Source of the DNA: Candidatus Izemoplasmatales bacterium
GTDB taxonomy: Bacteria; Bacillota_I; Bacilli_A; Izemoplasmatales; Hujiaoplasmataceae
Assembly (NCBI GenBank): GCA_028697025.1
Contig: JAQVFZ010000005.1
Span: 1-32,971, forward strand
DNA length: 32,971 nt
Direction: 5' to 3'
Every line of letters starts with the position of its first letter. Positions within the stretch are counted from its first letter, which is position 1. This document shows, piece after piece, positions 8,679 to 19,368 of this stretch. The position numbers were made by a program, and so were the translations under genes. The notes below the pieces were generated by a model. The model worked only from the letters and a program-made list of their open reading frames with translations. It ran no database searches and was not told the DNA's origin.

Positions 8679-9920
8679 TTACCTCTTCTTTGTTATTGCC
8701 AAAACTCGATTCATTTCATTTTTTACAATCATATAGCCTTCGTCCACTCCCATGCCTGGTTTAGCCAAACATTGGTCAGCCATGCAAGCGATGGCAATAT
8801 TGGTCGTTACTTCAGAGGAAATATTTGTTTCATTGCAAGTACCACCGCAATAACTGCCGATACCTACTTTATTGCAATATACAATTGCCTCGCAAACATT
8901 ATTGACTCCGCCTAAATCCGGTGTCTTTATTTGCAGCATATGTCCAGCTTTTTGATCAGCAAAATCAATTATGTCTTCCAATGTGTTGCACCATTCATCA
9001 GCTACTATTTCCAAAGTTGAATTTTTTTCGCCTATCATACGAGTTAAATCTTTTAGATATTTTATCGTATCTTCCTTATTGCCGCCATCAATTGGGCCTT
9101 CAATTCTCAAAACAAAAGGATGAGCTGCCTTTTCCAGTTCTAATAGATAATCAATGATTCTATCCAAATCATTGTTGAAAGCAATGCCGATGGTGCCATA
9201 AACGTCAATGTGCAGAACCGGTTTGTAATTTTCTCTGGTCCGGAACTTGATGATTCTATTCCTAATCCACTTCACATATTCCAGCAATAGCTCCCCGTTT
9301 TTCCCTAACTTCTTCTCAACATTGTTGATTAGGGCGTGAGGTAACACATCTGCTTCCTTAATAATCATCTTGTCGACATTATTATAACGGTCGTCTCCAC
9401 TCTGAGTGAAAACAGGAATGGCTTTGTACTCTTTTTCAGTTATATTATACTCTTTTCTGATTACTTCTGCCATAGTCAGCCGGGAACTTTTAGCGACGGC
9501 CGATAGAAACGCCTGCGTTAAACCATATCTGATTGCCGTATGTAATTTTTTGCCATCAATGGTCATCCTATCAAATCTTTCAGCCAAAGGTCTAAATTGA
9601 CTGACATCCAGACCTATCATAAGCGGCACTATTTTTTCTTCCAAGAAAGGAATGTAATTATCCGCCAAAAACAACGGATCACGTCCGCCAGTGCCTGAGT
9701 ATTGTACTGCCGCACAATCACCGATTCCCACTTCACCGTTTTCCAATATCAACTGAATAGATATTGCTTCACCACATTGTCTGATTGTCCTAAACCCTTC
9801 TATTATCGGCGTTCCTTCATAAAAGAAGCCATCGTTAACGGCTCCGTTTTTTATTGCTTTTTGATCATCGAAGAAAAATCCAGTGTATGATTTTGACAAT
9901 ACAACATCTTTTATTTTCAT
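8679..9920 (-). CDS. mal: methylaspartate ammonia-lyase
   Basis: 413 aa; enolase-superfamily MAL motifs [43 protein letters not shown]. Confidence 0.95.
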   Translation of the reverse strand: MKIKDVVLSKSYTGFFFDDQKAIKNGAVNDGFFYEGTPIIEGFRTIRQCGEAISIQLILENGEVGIGDCAAVQYSGTGGRDPLFLADNYIPFLEEKIVPLMIGLDVSQFRPLAERFDRMTIDGKKLHTAIRYGLTQAFLSAVAKSSRLTMAEVIRKEYNITEKEYKAIPVFTQSGDDRYNNVDKMIIKEADVLPHALINNVEKKLGKNGELLLEYVKWIRNRIIKFRTRENYKPVLHIDVYGTIGIAFNNDLDRIIDYLLELEKAAHPFVLRIEGPIDGGNKEDTIKYLKDLTRMIGEKNSTLEIVADEWCNTLEDIIDFADQKAGHMLQIKTPDLGGVNNVCEAIVYCNKVGIGSYCGGTCNETNISSEVTTNIAIACMADQCLAKPGMGVDEGYMIVKNEMNRVLAITKKR

Positions 9921-11383
9921 TTTAAATTCCTCAAAGGTCTTCCTATTAATTTTCCCTTACTTACAGAGTAAATATCATCCACAGTCAATTGGAAAGAAAT
10001 TTCTCTTCCTTCTGAATCTGCTCTTTGTTTAATTTTTTTATGATGGAATTCTTTAATTTCCTCAGACATTGCCAAGTTCCCAAATTCAAGAATCCTTATT
10101 CTGCCTTCGTTATCTCTTGCAGGGAAAACTTTACCTGCATTGTACTTGCTTGGCGCAAAAGGAATATCCATCAAACCTTGCTCAAAAGCTCTAACGGTAC
10201 CGACAGCCAAGTCTCCTTCTCCCACTTTTAAAACAGTTTCGATTAAACAATTGACTTCTCTTTTAATTTGATCTATTTCCATTCTGAGATCATCACTTTC
10301 GGAAATAGTTTGGTCTTTTAACATATTAACTATGAATTTTGAAGCTTTTACACCTAAGCCATTAGCTTCCATAGTTGGAATACCGACGGATTCATGAGGT
10401 GATTTGGTTATTAGTTTAGTCGCTTTAGATAATGCAGCTACAGAAGAACTATAGGAAATTAGTGCCATAGCTTCAGCTTCGTCGCTTGGAAATCCGCCCA
10501 TCCACTGATGGAAAACAGTTGATACCTCCATGTCTTTATAGCCAAAACGGTCAAGGTATTCGATTGTCTGATCGTACAAAGAATGAACTGCTGCTACATC
10601 TTGAACCAGATTTCCACCCATTCCATAACCGACAGTAATATTTTTGACTCCTTGTTCAGCTGCCAATAAAGCTTCAATAATCATTACAGTATTCGAAATT
10701 GCCGGTGGAACCAAAGTACCTGTCAAAGGGCCAAAAGGTTCACGATTTATCTTGATGCCTCTTTCTTCATAATAGCCGACCAAGCGGTCAACGTACTGCC
10801 AATTCTTGATCGATACTTCTAGAGGTATTGATTTTGCATAAGGAATATTATAGGATATGCCCCCTCCTTCATTCGACGTCCAACCGGCTGCATGTATAAT
10901 TTCCGACAATAATCTTGCGTCTGGCGTACCATGTCTAGCTTCTACCGGCTTATCAACTGACTCAAGAACTTTCTTACAACCCGCAACCCCATGATTTACA
11001 GCTGGAAAGCCATTTAATAAAGCCCTACATTTTGCTTCAGATTCTTCTAAACCTTTTTGAGCTTCTTGATAACGATTATGTCTAGTGTAACTATCGATAG
11101 TTGAAGGTAAACAATCTGCTCCCGAAGCAGAAAGATAATTCAAAAGTTTGATATGCTCCGCCAAAACAGGTACACCACCACGAGGTTGAATCAGCGTATC
11201 ATTTGCGACTTTAGCTTTATTCAAAACAATTGCAAAGTTTTTTTCTTGAGGAACATTTCTTAGGTATTCGACGGCCTTATCCAAATTTAATTCTGGATCA
11301 TTACCAGTTGGCCAAGTCTTCAAAACCTCTAATCTTTGTTCCAAAAATTCTTGTTCCGTTAATTTTTTATTTGCTAGTTTCAT
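9917..11383 (-). CDS. glmE: glutamate mutase epsilon subunit (methylaspartate mutase E)
   Basis: 488 aa; [36 protein letters not shown] motifs. Confidence 0.95.
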   Translation of the reverse strand: MKLANKKLTEQEFLEQRLEVLKTWPTGNDPELNLDKAVEYLRNVPQEKNFAIVLNKAKVANDTLIQPRGGVPVLAEHIKLLNYLSASGADCLPSTIDSYTRHNRYQEAQKGLEESEAKCRALLNGFPAVNHGVAGCKKVLESVDKPVEARHGTPDARLLSEIIHAAGWTSNEGGGISYNIPYAKSIPLEVSIKNWQYVDRLVGYYEERGIKINREPFGPLTGTLVPPAISNTVMIIEALLAAEQGVKNITVGYGMGGNLVQDVAAVHSLYDQTIEYLDRFGYKDMEVSTVFHQWMGGFPSDEAEAMALISYSSSVAALSKATKLITKSPHESVGIPTMEANGLGVKASKFIVNMLKDQTISESDDLRMEIDQIKREVNCLIETVLKVGEGDLAVGTVRAFEQGLMDIPFAPSKYNAGKVFPARDNEGRIRILEFGNLAMSEEIKEFHHKKIKQRADSEGREISFQLTVDDIYSVSKGKLIGRPLRNLK

Positions 11384-12785
11384 CTTGATTACCTCTAATT
11401 TGGGTTATATGATTTTTCATTATTTTTAATGCTACCATCGGTTGAATTTTTGCCAACAACCCCATGGCGGACATAATATAGTCATGGTCAATCAAGAACT
11501 CAGGATCATTAGGTCTAAGTTCCGAAGGATTGTGTAGAATATTTGTAGTCTGACGCAAAATTTCATATTGATGTTTTGAATTGATTATTACTCCGCCCGA
11601 TCCGATAACATAACTGACTTCAGATAAATCTTTTCCTGTTTGATTGAAAACTTTTCCCATCGGGGTCAAAACTTCGGTAATTCTGCCGCAATGTCTATGC
11701 ATAGATCTGTATGCACACATTTCCGCCAAAAATTGATCGATAAATTCATCATGTTGATTTTCCGGTAACAATTTTACATTTTTATAACGACGATTGACTT
11801 CCTCAACGATATCAACGCCTTTTTCTTTATTGATGAAGTTAATTTCTCTTTCAGACAACGATTTGACAATTCCAGGAGCTGAGTATCTCATGCCTAAATC
11901 ACCTTCTACAGTTCTTTTCGCAAAAGGTTCTTCCAAGCCTTGGACAATTACATCACTTCTTTTGGTTGAAGTGCATATGGAATATAAATCTGTTGTAGCT
12001 CCACCAATATCAACAACCACTATTTCTCCTAGACCACTTTCATCCAAATAACCTTCCGACAATAACTTGGCTGCTTCCAGCACAGCTGACGGTGTAGGTA
12101 AAATGACTTGATTAATCTCGGATTCGATTTTCTTGATTCCTTTAGCTTCGATAATTTGCTTTAAGAATATTTCCCTAATCTTATCTCTTGCACTATTGAT
12201 GTTTAGAACGTTGATTGATGGCATGACATTTTCGCAAATGTGACCATTCATGTTATATTTTTTGAAAATTTCACTTATTTGATCTTGAGCGGATTTGTTC
12301 CCGGCAAACACTACCGGAATTTTTATCCCCGACTTGCCCAGCAAATCGGCATTAAAAATTACAGCTTCTGAATTACCGCCATCAGAGCCGCCAGCTAATA
12401 AAATAATATCAATATTCATATCAATAATCTGTTTGATTTCACTATTGTTCAAATGATGAGACAAAACCAAATCGACTTTCGCACCAGCACCGAGACAAAC
12501 TCTCTTAGCGGCCTCAACAGTTAGCTCTTTAACTAGACCAATAGCGGCCATTTTTAGGCCGCCAGCAGCTGATGAACAAGCAATGATTTGCTCAAACTCA
12601 ATTTTCTTGCCGATTCTATCAAATAGTTTTTTAAGAGCTTTTTGATAACCTTCTGTAATATCTGTTTCAACTGTCGTAAAGTCGGAAGCAGTTCCCAATA
12701 TATCACATTTTTCAGAATCAACAGCACATAATTTGGTAAATGTTGAGCCAAAATCTATTAGCAAATAGTTTGCCATTTTACTCAC
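11367..12785 (-). CDS. glmL: GlmL/MutL family protein (reactivating-factor-like ATPase of glutamate mutase)
   Basis: 472 aa; [21 protein letters not shown] fold, [15 protein letters not shown]. Confidence 0.92.
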   Translation of the reverse strand: MSKMANYLLIDFGSTFTKLCAVDSEKCDILGTASDFTTVETDITEGYQKALKKLFDRIGKKIEFEQIIACSSAAGGLKMAAIGLVKELTVEAAKRVCLGAGAKVDLVLSHHLNNSEIKQIIDMNIDIILLAGGSDGGNSEAVIFNADLLGKSGIKIPVVFAGNKSAQDQISEIFKKYNMNGHICENVMPSINVLNINSARDKIREIFLKQIIEAKGIKKIESEINQVILPTPSAVLEAAKLLSEGYLDESGLGEIVVVDIGGATTDLYSICTSTKRSDVIVQGLEEPFAKRTVEGDLGMRYSAPGIVKSLSEREINFINKEKGVDIVEEVNRRYKNVKLLPENQHDEFIDQFLAEMCAYRSMHRHCGRITEVLTPMGKVFNQTGKDLSEVSYVIGSGGVIINSKHQYEILRQTTNILHNPSELRPNDPEFLIDHDYIMSAMGLLAKIQPMVALKIMKNHITQIRGNQDETSK

Positions 12786-13200
12786 CTAAATCTGTTTTAA
12801 TATCTTTTAAAGCCTCGTCTATCGATGTTCCCGGTGGATAGATTCTATTGAATCCCATTTCTAAGAATCTTTTTTTAACTTCATTAAAGTCTTGCTTGCC
12901 GACGACGATATTTCCGCCAACATATAGAAGAATGTTTTCGATACCGGATTCGACACACTTATCTCTCATTCCTCTACAGTCAATTTCACCATGACCATAT
13001 AAAGAAGAAACCATAATCATATCAGCATTTGTTTCTATTGCTGCGTTGATAAAATCTTCTTGCGTAGATAAAACTCCGATATTGACAACATTATATCCCG
13101 ATTTGTTTAAGGTATATTCAATTATTTTATTTCCAACCGCATGTACATCGGCACCGATAACACCAATAACTATTGTTTTCAAACTAGTCTCCCCATACAC
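12778..13200 (-). CDS. glmS: glutamate mutase sigma subunit (methylaspartate mutase S)
   Basis: 140 aa B12-binding protein with [14 protein letters not shown] (DxHxxG). Confidence 0.94.
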   Translation of the reverse strand: MYGETSLKTIVIGVIGADVHAVGNKIIEYTLNKSGYNVVNIGVLSTQEDFINAAIETNADMIMVSSLYGHGEIDCRGMRDKCVESGIENILLYVGGNIVVGKQDFNEVKKRFLEMGFNRIYPPGTSIDEALKDIKTDLGE

Positions 13201-13216
13201 TTGTAAGCGTTTTTAT
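13201..13216 (+). promoter_or_regulatory. cre-like operator (TTGTAAGCGTTTTTAT), downstream of the glm promoter -10
   Basis: Matches WTGNAARCGNWWWCAW at all but one defined position (T for C at 14). Confidence 0.5.
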
Positions 13217-13226
13217 AACATATAAC

Positions 13227-13255
13227 ATTATAACATAATGATTATAAGATTTAAA
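13227..13255 (-). promoter_or_regulatory. putative glm operon promoter, TTTAAA-N17-TATAAT
   Basis: -35 at 13255-13250, -10 at 13232-13227, in the only sizeable gap of the catabolic block. Confidence 0.5.
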
Positions 13256-13294
13256 GAAAAAATCTTAGAAATTAAACAAGCTCAATTACCTGAT

Positions 13295-13828
13295 TTAAAC
13301 GTTGAAAGAAAGCACGAATAGATAGTCACTCAATCTGTTTAAATATTTCTTTGCCGATTCCAAATCTTCTCTTTTTGTATAATCGACAAACGCATTTAGT
13401 TGTCTTTCGGCTTTTCTTGCCAAGGCACGAGCATAATCAACGTGAGCCCCAGGCTCAGTTTTTTCGCTTCCAGGCAAATAAAATCTACCTTCCAAAGGTT
13501 TTTTTAATAAGAAATCTTGGATTTTTACTTCCAATAATTCGACATCTTCAGGCTTAATCTGTATCAAAATATTATACAAATCCGAATCATAGTCACTGGC
13601 AACAAGAGAATTTATGTTTTGTAAATGCATTTGAATTTCTTTTATGAATTCAATATGTGAGTGATGGTAAGCTATGCCTAAATAGGAACTGAATTCATCC
13701 ATTGTTCCTAGTGTTTCAAATAAAATATGTGATTTCCTATATATTCTGTTTTCGAAATCTTTAGAATTACCCGAATCACCAAATTTGGTTGCTATTTGAT
13801 CTATTTTGTCAATTGGCATTATTTTCAC
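13295..13828 (-). CDS. PduO-type ATP:cob(I)alamin adenosyltransferase
   Basis: 177 aa; KFGDSG near the N-terminus, ETLGTMDEFSSYLG, FYLPGSEKTEPGAHVDYARALARKAER, LNRLSDYLFVLS. Confidence 0.9.
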   Translation of the reverse strand: MKIMPIDKIDQIATKFGDSGNSKDFENRIYRKSHILFETLGTMDEFSSYLGIAYHHSHIEFIKEIQMHLQNINSLVASDYDSDLYNILIQIKPEDVELLEVKIQDFLLKKPLEGRFYLPGSEKTEPGAHVDYARALARKAERQLNAFVDYTKREDLESAKKYLNRLSDYLFVLSFNV

Positions 13829-14555
13829 CTCTTTTTCGATTTAATAGTTCCGTAATCGCAAAAGTTGCAACATCCTCCGCAAAACTTCCCGGTCCAAATC
13901 CAGCATCATACCCTAATTCTTTTGCTAATTCATGAGTAATCCTTGCCCCGCCGGCAACAAGTATTACTTTATCTCTCATTCCTTCAGATTCCAATAGCTC
14001 CACAAGTTCAATCATGTTTTTTAGATGAACTTCCTTTTGTGTCACGGTTTGAGAAACCAAAAGCACATCAGCGTTTTTATCACGAGCAAATTTTATAAAA
14101 TCTTCATTCAAAACTTGAGAGCCTAAATTATAAGCGTCGATGCCTTGATATCTTTCAAGACCATAATGACCGGCAAAACCTTTCATGTTCATAATCGCAT
14201 CAATACCAACCGTATGTGCATCAGTACCTGTAGAAGCTCCAACAAATACAATATTTCGGTCGAACTCGTCTTTGATAATTTTTTCTATCTCTTCTCGGTC
14301 CAGAGCGTGATTGGTTATTTCTTCGACGTGAATTCTATCAAAATCTATGGCGGCTTTTACGCTACCGTAAACAACATAGAAACTGAAACCTTCGCTCAAA
14401 TTTTCAGTATGGACAACGGAAGGATCAATTATACCCATTTCTTTTGCAATTTCTTTTGCAGCTGCTATTCCTTTGGCCGATTTTGGAACAGGCAAAGTAA
14501 AACTAACCTGAACCTTGCCATCATTGAGCGTATCGCCATATGGTTTAATTTTCAT
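13809..14555 (-). CDS. kamE: lysine 5,6-aminomutase beta subunit
   Basis: 248 aa; B12-binding TGTDAHTVGIDAIMN, LLVSQTVTQKEVHLKNM. Confidence 0.94.
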   Translation of the reverse strand: MKIKPYGDTLNDGKVQVSFTLPVPKSAKGIAAAKEIAKEMGIIDPSVVHTENLSEGFSFYVVYGSVKAAIDFDRIHVEEITNHALDREEIEKIIKDEFDRNIVFVGASTGTDAHTVGIDAIMNMKGFAGHYGLERYQGIDAYNLGSQVLNEDFIKFARDKNADVLLVSQTVTQKEVHLKNMIELVELLESEGMRDKVILVAGGARITHELAKELGYDAGFGPGSFAEDVATFAITELLNRKRGENNAN

Positions 14556-16110
14556 TGAAGGATTCCTCCATTTTTTCCAGAACTACATTGACATAATTCT
14601 TATTCTTTCTAAAAACTCCGGATAATCCTTTTCCCCCATTTTCACTTCTTTTTGTTTGAGCGAAAACACCTTTGGCCAAGCTATTGAACATTCCGTCTTC
14701 AGCTATCTGTTTTAGCAGTTTTTCGGCAGAATTCAAAACTTCAACAGCTCGCTTTTGAATGATACCTTCTGGTTTATAACTAATTTCATCACCTAAAGAT
14801 TTCATTGATTTCTGTATCATTTTTGCATTCTTGATTGCTAAATAACGATCTGATAAATATGGTGTATGTATAGCCTCGGTCATCATACCCAAGAGGTGAA
14901 TTGATTGGCCGGTGATTGTCGTAACCATGTTGAACATCACATTTTGTTGATAAGCTTTAAAGATATTGCCGTTGATATGTTTTGTCGGCGGCATATACTT
15001 AAGTGGCGCATCAGGAAAGATCTCTCTAGCCAGTTGTGCTTGCGATAATTCCAACAAAAAGCTATCTTCAACTTCTGGATCAATTTCAAAAGCATGCCCT
15101 AAACCCATTAATTTACTTGGTAAATGAGCTTTTTTTGCAAAAGCTTCATTTATGAATTGCGAAGCAGTCACTGTGTGAGCTTCCTCAACGGCATCGGATG
15201 TTGTGAGATAATTATCTTCACCCGTATTGATGATTATTCCGGCATATGCATTTATAAGACGGGAAAAGTATTGATCCACGAATGTTCTTTGCATATTGAT
15301 GTCACGGAAAATTATACCGTACATGCTATCATTCAACAGCACATCAAGTCTTTCCAAGGCACCCATGGCGGCTATTTCTGGCATACAAAGTCCTGAAGCG
15401 TAATTAACTAAATAAATATATCTACCTAGTTTAAAACTCACCTCATCCAAAGCTTTTCTCATAATTTTAAAATTTTCTTGGGTGGCAAATGTCCCACCAA
15501 AACCTTCAGTGGTTTTGCCGTACGGTACATAGTCCAGCAATGATTGTCCAGTAGATCTTATTACCGCAATTATGTCGGCTCCAGCCTCGGCTGCTGAAAC
15601 AGCTTGTATAACATCTTCATCAATATTTCCCGTAGCCACAATCACGTAAATATCGGTTTTTTCACGAGGAAATTTTGTCAAAAAGTCAGTTCTTTTAGCC
15701 TTATTTTCCAAAATTCTTTTCAAACCGGAATCATAGTAAGGCTTAAGAATATTGAATGTCGCATCTTGATCTATAATTTCATGACCACAGATATTTACCT
15801 CTTCATTTTTATAGGCGATCAAAAAATCGGATAAGCTTAATCCCGAACTTTTTAAAGCACTTGCCAGGTAAGTGCTGACGCCTAAAGATATATTTCCGTT
15901 TTTTACAATATCATCGACTATTCTATTTGGCAGCGGAACTTGGAATTCATCAGTGCCATCAACGCCCAAAAGCCTGAGAGTCGCTCGTTCAACGCTGACA
16001 GTTGTATGTTGATCTATGAAACTCTGGACGTCGTTTGCAATTATTTTTGCATATTTACGACAAGACTCAACTACACTTTGATTTATATTTAGTTTATTCA
16101 TCATGTTCAC
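14545..16110 (-). CDS. kamD: lysine 5,6-aminomutase alpha subunit
   Basis: 521 aa; RATLRLLGVDG, AVIRSTGQSLLDYVPYGKTTEGFGGTFATQENF. Confidence 0.95.
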   Translation of the reverse strand: MNMMNKLNINQSVVESCRKYAKIIANDVQSFIDQHTTVSVERATLRLLGVDGTDEFQVPLPNRIVDDIVKNGNISLGVSTYLASALKSSGLSLSDFLIAYKNEEVNICGHEIIDQDATFNILKPYYDSGLKRILENKAKRTDFLTKFPREKTDIYVIVATGNIDEDVIQAVSAAEAGADIIAVIRSTGQSLLDYVPYGKTTEGFGGTFATQENFKIMRKALDEVSFKLGRYIYLVNYASGLCMPEIAAMGALERLDVLLNDSMYGIIFRDINMQRTFVDQYFSRLINAYAGIIINTGEDNYLTTSDAVEEAHTVTASQFINEAFAKKAHLPSKLMGLGHAFEIDPEVEDSFLLELSQAQLAREIFPDAPLKYMPPTKHINGNIFKAYQQNVMFNMVTTITGQSIHLLGMMTEAIHTPYLSDRYLAIKNAKMIQKSMKSLGDEISYKPEGIIQKRAVEVLNSAEKLLKQIAEDGMFNSLAKGVFAQTKRSENGGKGLSGVFRKNKNYVNVVLEKMEESFNEN

Positions 16111-17095
16111 CTTCTAACACATTAAATACTTCTCTATTTAAACTCGTATTCAATTTATTCTTGAAATCCTCATTATCAAATTCGTAGCCCAGTGGCGACA
16201 CCGGATTGTAACAAACTAAAGACACATTAAGGGGATTGATTACATAAAGTTGATTTTCCAGCTGAAATAGTTTTTTCAATAAGTTGTGGTGCACTTGGAT
16301 ATTAATTGGTGAATCCACAATAATGTCAAACTTGCACCTTCTTCTTTCAAGAATCAATCTTTCCACAAATTTATTGGTTAAGGATTTAGGAAAATAAACT
16401 TTGGATATATTACTGAAATCTAAATTAAAAAAGCTATCCACATTACCTATTATACTCGAATATTCAAGATTTATCATCATACTGTCATTATTGATTAAAC
16501 AGATTTTATCGCCAAAACAGAAGTCTTTAAGGTCATGATACTTTAGAGAAAACTTTTTATGCAAAATAACAGCATCATTAACCACCACATCGATGTCACG
16601 GGAATAATTCGCTCCTACTACCAGGATTGTAGCTTGTGTAATCTTGGCAAAAACATGACGTGAAAAAGCACCATCAATTATAATTTTTTCTAACTGATAG
16701 TTTTTCAGCTCTGATATCAGTTTTGCCATATCTGTTACTTTCGCAGGCCCGGCAACTAAAGCTTTGCCCCTAGAATTAATCTTAACTATTACCACATTTC
16801 CAATAGATGTAGTTATATCTAAAGTCTTGATTATTTCGTAGTCGCAAGTAAACATTGTCAACGTGTCATAAGCCGTAGCGACCAAATAACCTTGTTTAAC
16901 AAGTATTTGCGGCTTTTCTAAATTGGTCACCTGGTCTAGTTCTTCTCCATCCAACCCTATAGACGTAATTGCCACATTCGAACTATCATAATGATTTAAA
17001 TACTCATTCATAACGGTAGTTTTACCCGCATTTTTTGTATTTCCGACAATACTGATGATTTGATAATCTTTTAGTAATTCGATTATTCTTTTGAT
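16094..17095 (-). CDS. kamB: KamB-like P-loop accessory protein of the lysine aminomutase cluster (true start upstream of the first ATG at 17011; ATC 17095 or ATA 17086 are candidates)
   Basis: The 305-aa ATG ORF extends in frame upstream as …NIKRIIELLKDYQIISIVGNTKNAGKTTV-MNEYL…, placing Walker A GNTKNAGKTT at 17044-17015; sits between kamA and kamD. Confidence 0.7.
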   Translation of the reverse strand: MKRIIELLKDYQIISIVGNTKNAGKTTVMNEYLNHYDSSNVAITSIGLDGEELDQVTNLEKPQILVKQGYLVATAYDTLTMFTCDYEIIKTLDITTSIGNVVIVKINSRGKALVAGPAKVTDMAKLISELKNYQLEKIIIDGAFSRHVFAKITQATILVVGANYSRDIDVVVNDAVILHKKFSLKYHDLKDFCFGDKICLINNDSMMINLEYSSIIGNVDSFFNLDFSNISKVYFPKSLTNKFVERLILERRRCKFDIIVDSPINIQVHHNLLKKLFQLENQLYVINPLNVSLVCYNPVSPLGYEFDNEDFKNKLNTSLNREVFNVLEGEHDE

Positions 17096-18330
17096 GTTCT
17101 TTTCCTTCTTTCCAAATCTTTCGGCTCCAGAGAAATCTTCTTTCCTGCCAGCAAACCACTTACACCATTCGCATCTTCATAAGGTTCTTTATTGACATAA
17201 TTATTTGGTTCGGAATATGTTGAAATCACGCCTTCGTAATTTCTAAGCACTATTTTTCCAGGCGCTTGTGATATTACGTAATTTGGCATGACCGGTATTT
17301 TACCGCCGCCTCCAGGGGCATCAACAACAAAAGTCGGCACACAATACCCAGATGTGTGTCCTCTCAGTCCCTCGATAATTTCTATACCTTTCGATACCGG
17401 TGTACGGAAATGTTCAATACCCAAAGAAAGATCGCATTGGTAGATATAATAAGGTCTGACCCTTATATATGCCAATCTTTGAACCAATTTTTTCATGATT
17501 TCAACTGAATCATTTATTCCTCTTAATAATACAGATTGATTACCTAAAGGCACGCCCGCATCAGCTAATTTCTCCATAGCGGCTTTAGATTCGATTGTAA
17601 TTTCATCATAATGATTAAAATGCGTGTTAAGCCAGATTGGATGATATTTTTTTAACATATTTACAAAATCATCCGTTATTCTTTGTGGCATAACTACCGG
17701 CGTTCTAGTTCCTAATCGAATTACTTCCACATGGTCTATTTCTCTTAATCTCTTGATTATTCCTTCGAGAATTTCATCGCTGACCAACAGCGCATCCCCA
17801 CCCGATAGCAAAACATCTCTAATTTCAGGGTGTTTGCTGATATAATCAATAGCTAAGTCTATTCTATCTTGAGGCATTTTTTGATCTTTTTGACCCGCAA
17901 ACCTTCTTCTAGTACAGTGACGACAATACATGGAACACATATCCGTGATCAAGAATAAAACTCTATCAGGATAACGATGCGTCAATCCAGGAACCGGTGA
18001 ATCAGTATCTTCAGCTAAAGGATCAAGCATATCATTTTCACCGATATTCATCTCATAAATGCTTGGAATTGCTTGTTTTCTAATCGGGCAATCAATATTA
18101 TCTGGGTCGATTAAACAAAGGTAATATGGGGTTATGGCCATTCTAAATTTGGAAAGAACGCTAAAAATATCATTTTTTTCTTTTTGAGACAAAGGAATAT
18201 ACTTTTCCAAGTCTTCAACAGTTTTTATTCTGTTTCTTACTTGCCAGCGCCAATCGGACCAATCGGTGTCATTTACTTCAGGGAAATACTTGGCCTTTCT
18301 TTCCAAATAGCTGTCGTTAGTGATTTTCAT
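17083..18330 (-). CDS. kamA: lysine 2,3-aminomutase
   Basis: 415 aa radical SAM enzyme with CSMYCRHCTRRR, DVLLSGGDALL, VDAPGGGGKIPV. Confidence 0.97.
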   Translation of the reverse strand: MKITNDSYLERKAKYFPEVNDTDWSDWRWQVRNRIKTVEDLEKYIPLSQKEKNDIFSVLSKFRMAITPYYLCLIDPDNIDCPIRKQAIPSIYEMNIGENDMLDPLAEDTDSPVPGLTHRYPDRVLFLITDMCSMYCRHCTRRRFAGQKDQKMPQDRIDLAIDYISKHPEIRDVLLSGGDALLVSDEILEGIIKRLREIDHVEVIRLGTRTPVVMPQRITDDFVNMLKKYHPIWLNTHFNHYDEITIESKAAMEKLADAGVPLGNQSVLLRGINDSVEIMKKLVQRLAYIRVRPYYIYQCDLSLGIEHFRTPVSKGIEIIEGLRGHTSGYCVPTFVVDAPGGGGKIPVMPNYVISQAPGKIVLRNYEGVISTYSEPNNYVNKEPYEDANGVSGLLAGKKISLEPKDLERRKRTSKE

Positions 18331-19367
18331 TATTTACCACTTCCAAATCTTTCTTGGAAAATTTCATATAATTCTTTGGATTCTCTTAGTAAGTTCAATG
18401 TAAATTCTGCATGATCTTTGGTATAACCATTACCAATAATCATTAAAGCTTCGGAAGCTATTCCCTCAGCTCCTAAAGCGGCTTTGGTAAAAGAGGTAGC
18501 CATTGAGAAGAAGTAAATGGTTCCTTTACTTTTTGTTGGTAAAATGGATGTCATTTCTGTGTTTGGAACATTAACCACATTTATTGTCACATCCGCCATA
18601 TCAGGCGCAACTTCCTGCACTTTGTGATAAATATCCATTGGTTTGGTGGCGTCACCAACGATAATGTGATCGCAAGCACCTAGTTTTTCCAAATCATGTC
18701 GGCTTCTATCAGAGTGAATTATCGCAATAACCTTACCGTTTTTACCAGCACTTTTTTTAGCTTGGTAGGCACATAGTAAGCCTGATTTTCCACCTGCTCC
18801 TAAAATCAAGACTGTATCGTTTTTCTTGACCAATTTTTCAACTTGAGCTGCAGCGCCCGCTACATCAAGAGCACTTAAAACTATATCCGCTGGTAAATCA
18901 TTAGGAATTTGTGCATAGATGCCAGTTTCAAATAAAATGGCTTGACCAATGATGTTTACTTGGTCCTTAGTCAAATCGATACTTAATATCTTTTCTATCT
19001 TTAGAGGTGTCAATGACAATGAAACTAAAGAGGTAATCTTGTCTCCCGGCTTGACTTTTACTTTTAGATTTTTTCCGACTTCTTTTATTCTACCCAAAAA
19101 CATTCCGCCACTTCCAGTAACTGGATTTTGCATCTTACCCTTATTGTTTACGATGTTTTCAATCATTTCTTTCATCTTGTCGGTATCAGAATTGCATACA
19201 CTTTTTATTTGTGTGAAAGAAGCTGAATCGATATTAAGAGTATCTACATCTACCAATATTTCATTGTCTTGGCAAATCATTTCATTGTTAATTTTTTCTG
19301 CAGTTTGTGGTAAGGATCCTACCGGCGAAATTACTCTGTGTGTACCATATTTACATAAGTTATTCAT
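18330..19367 (-). CDS. kdd: L-erythro-3,5-diaminohexanoate dehydrogenase
   Basis: 345 aa; YGTHRVISPVGSLPQTAEKI, NPVTGSGGMFLG, LILGAGGKSG nucleotide-binding motif; operon position. Confidence 0.93.
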   Translation of the reverse strand: MNNLCKYGTHRVISPVGSLPQTAEKINNEMICQDNEILVDVDTLNIDSASFTQIKSVCNSDTDKMKEMIENIVNNKGKMQNPVTGSGGMFLGRIKEVGKNLKVKVKPGDKITSLVSLSLTPLKIEKILSIDLTKDQVNIIGQAILFETGIYAQIPNDLPADIVLSALDVAGAAAQVEKLVKKNDTVLILGAGGKSGLLCAYQAKKSAGKNGKVIAIIHSDRSRHDLEKLGACDHIIVGDATKPMDIYHKVQEVAPDMADVTINVVNVPNTEMTSILPTKSKGTIYFFSMATSFTKAALGAEGIASEALMIIGNGYTKDHAEFTLNLLRESKELYEIFQERFGSGK

Positions 19368-19368
19368 T

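Noticed and set aside
12554-12751. 65-aa minus-strand ORF
   Set aside because: Out-of-frame overlap within glmL; no support
13201-13220. Rex-type operator (TTGT…AACA)
   Set aside because: Half-sites and spacing do not fit the Rex palindrome; cre-like match is better
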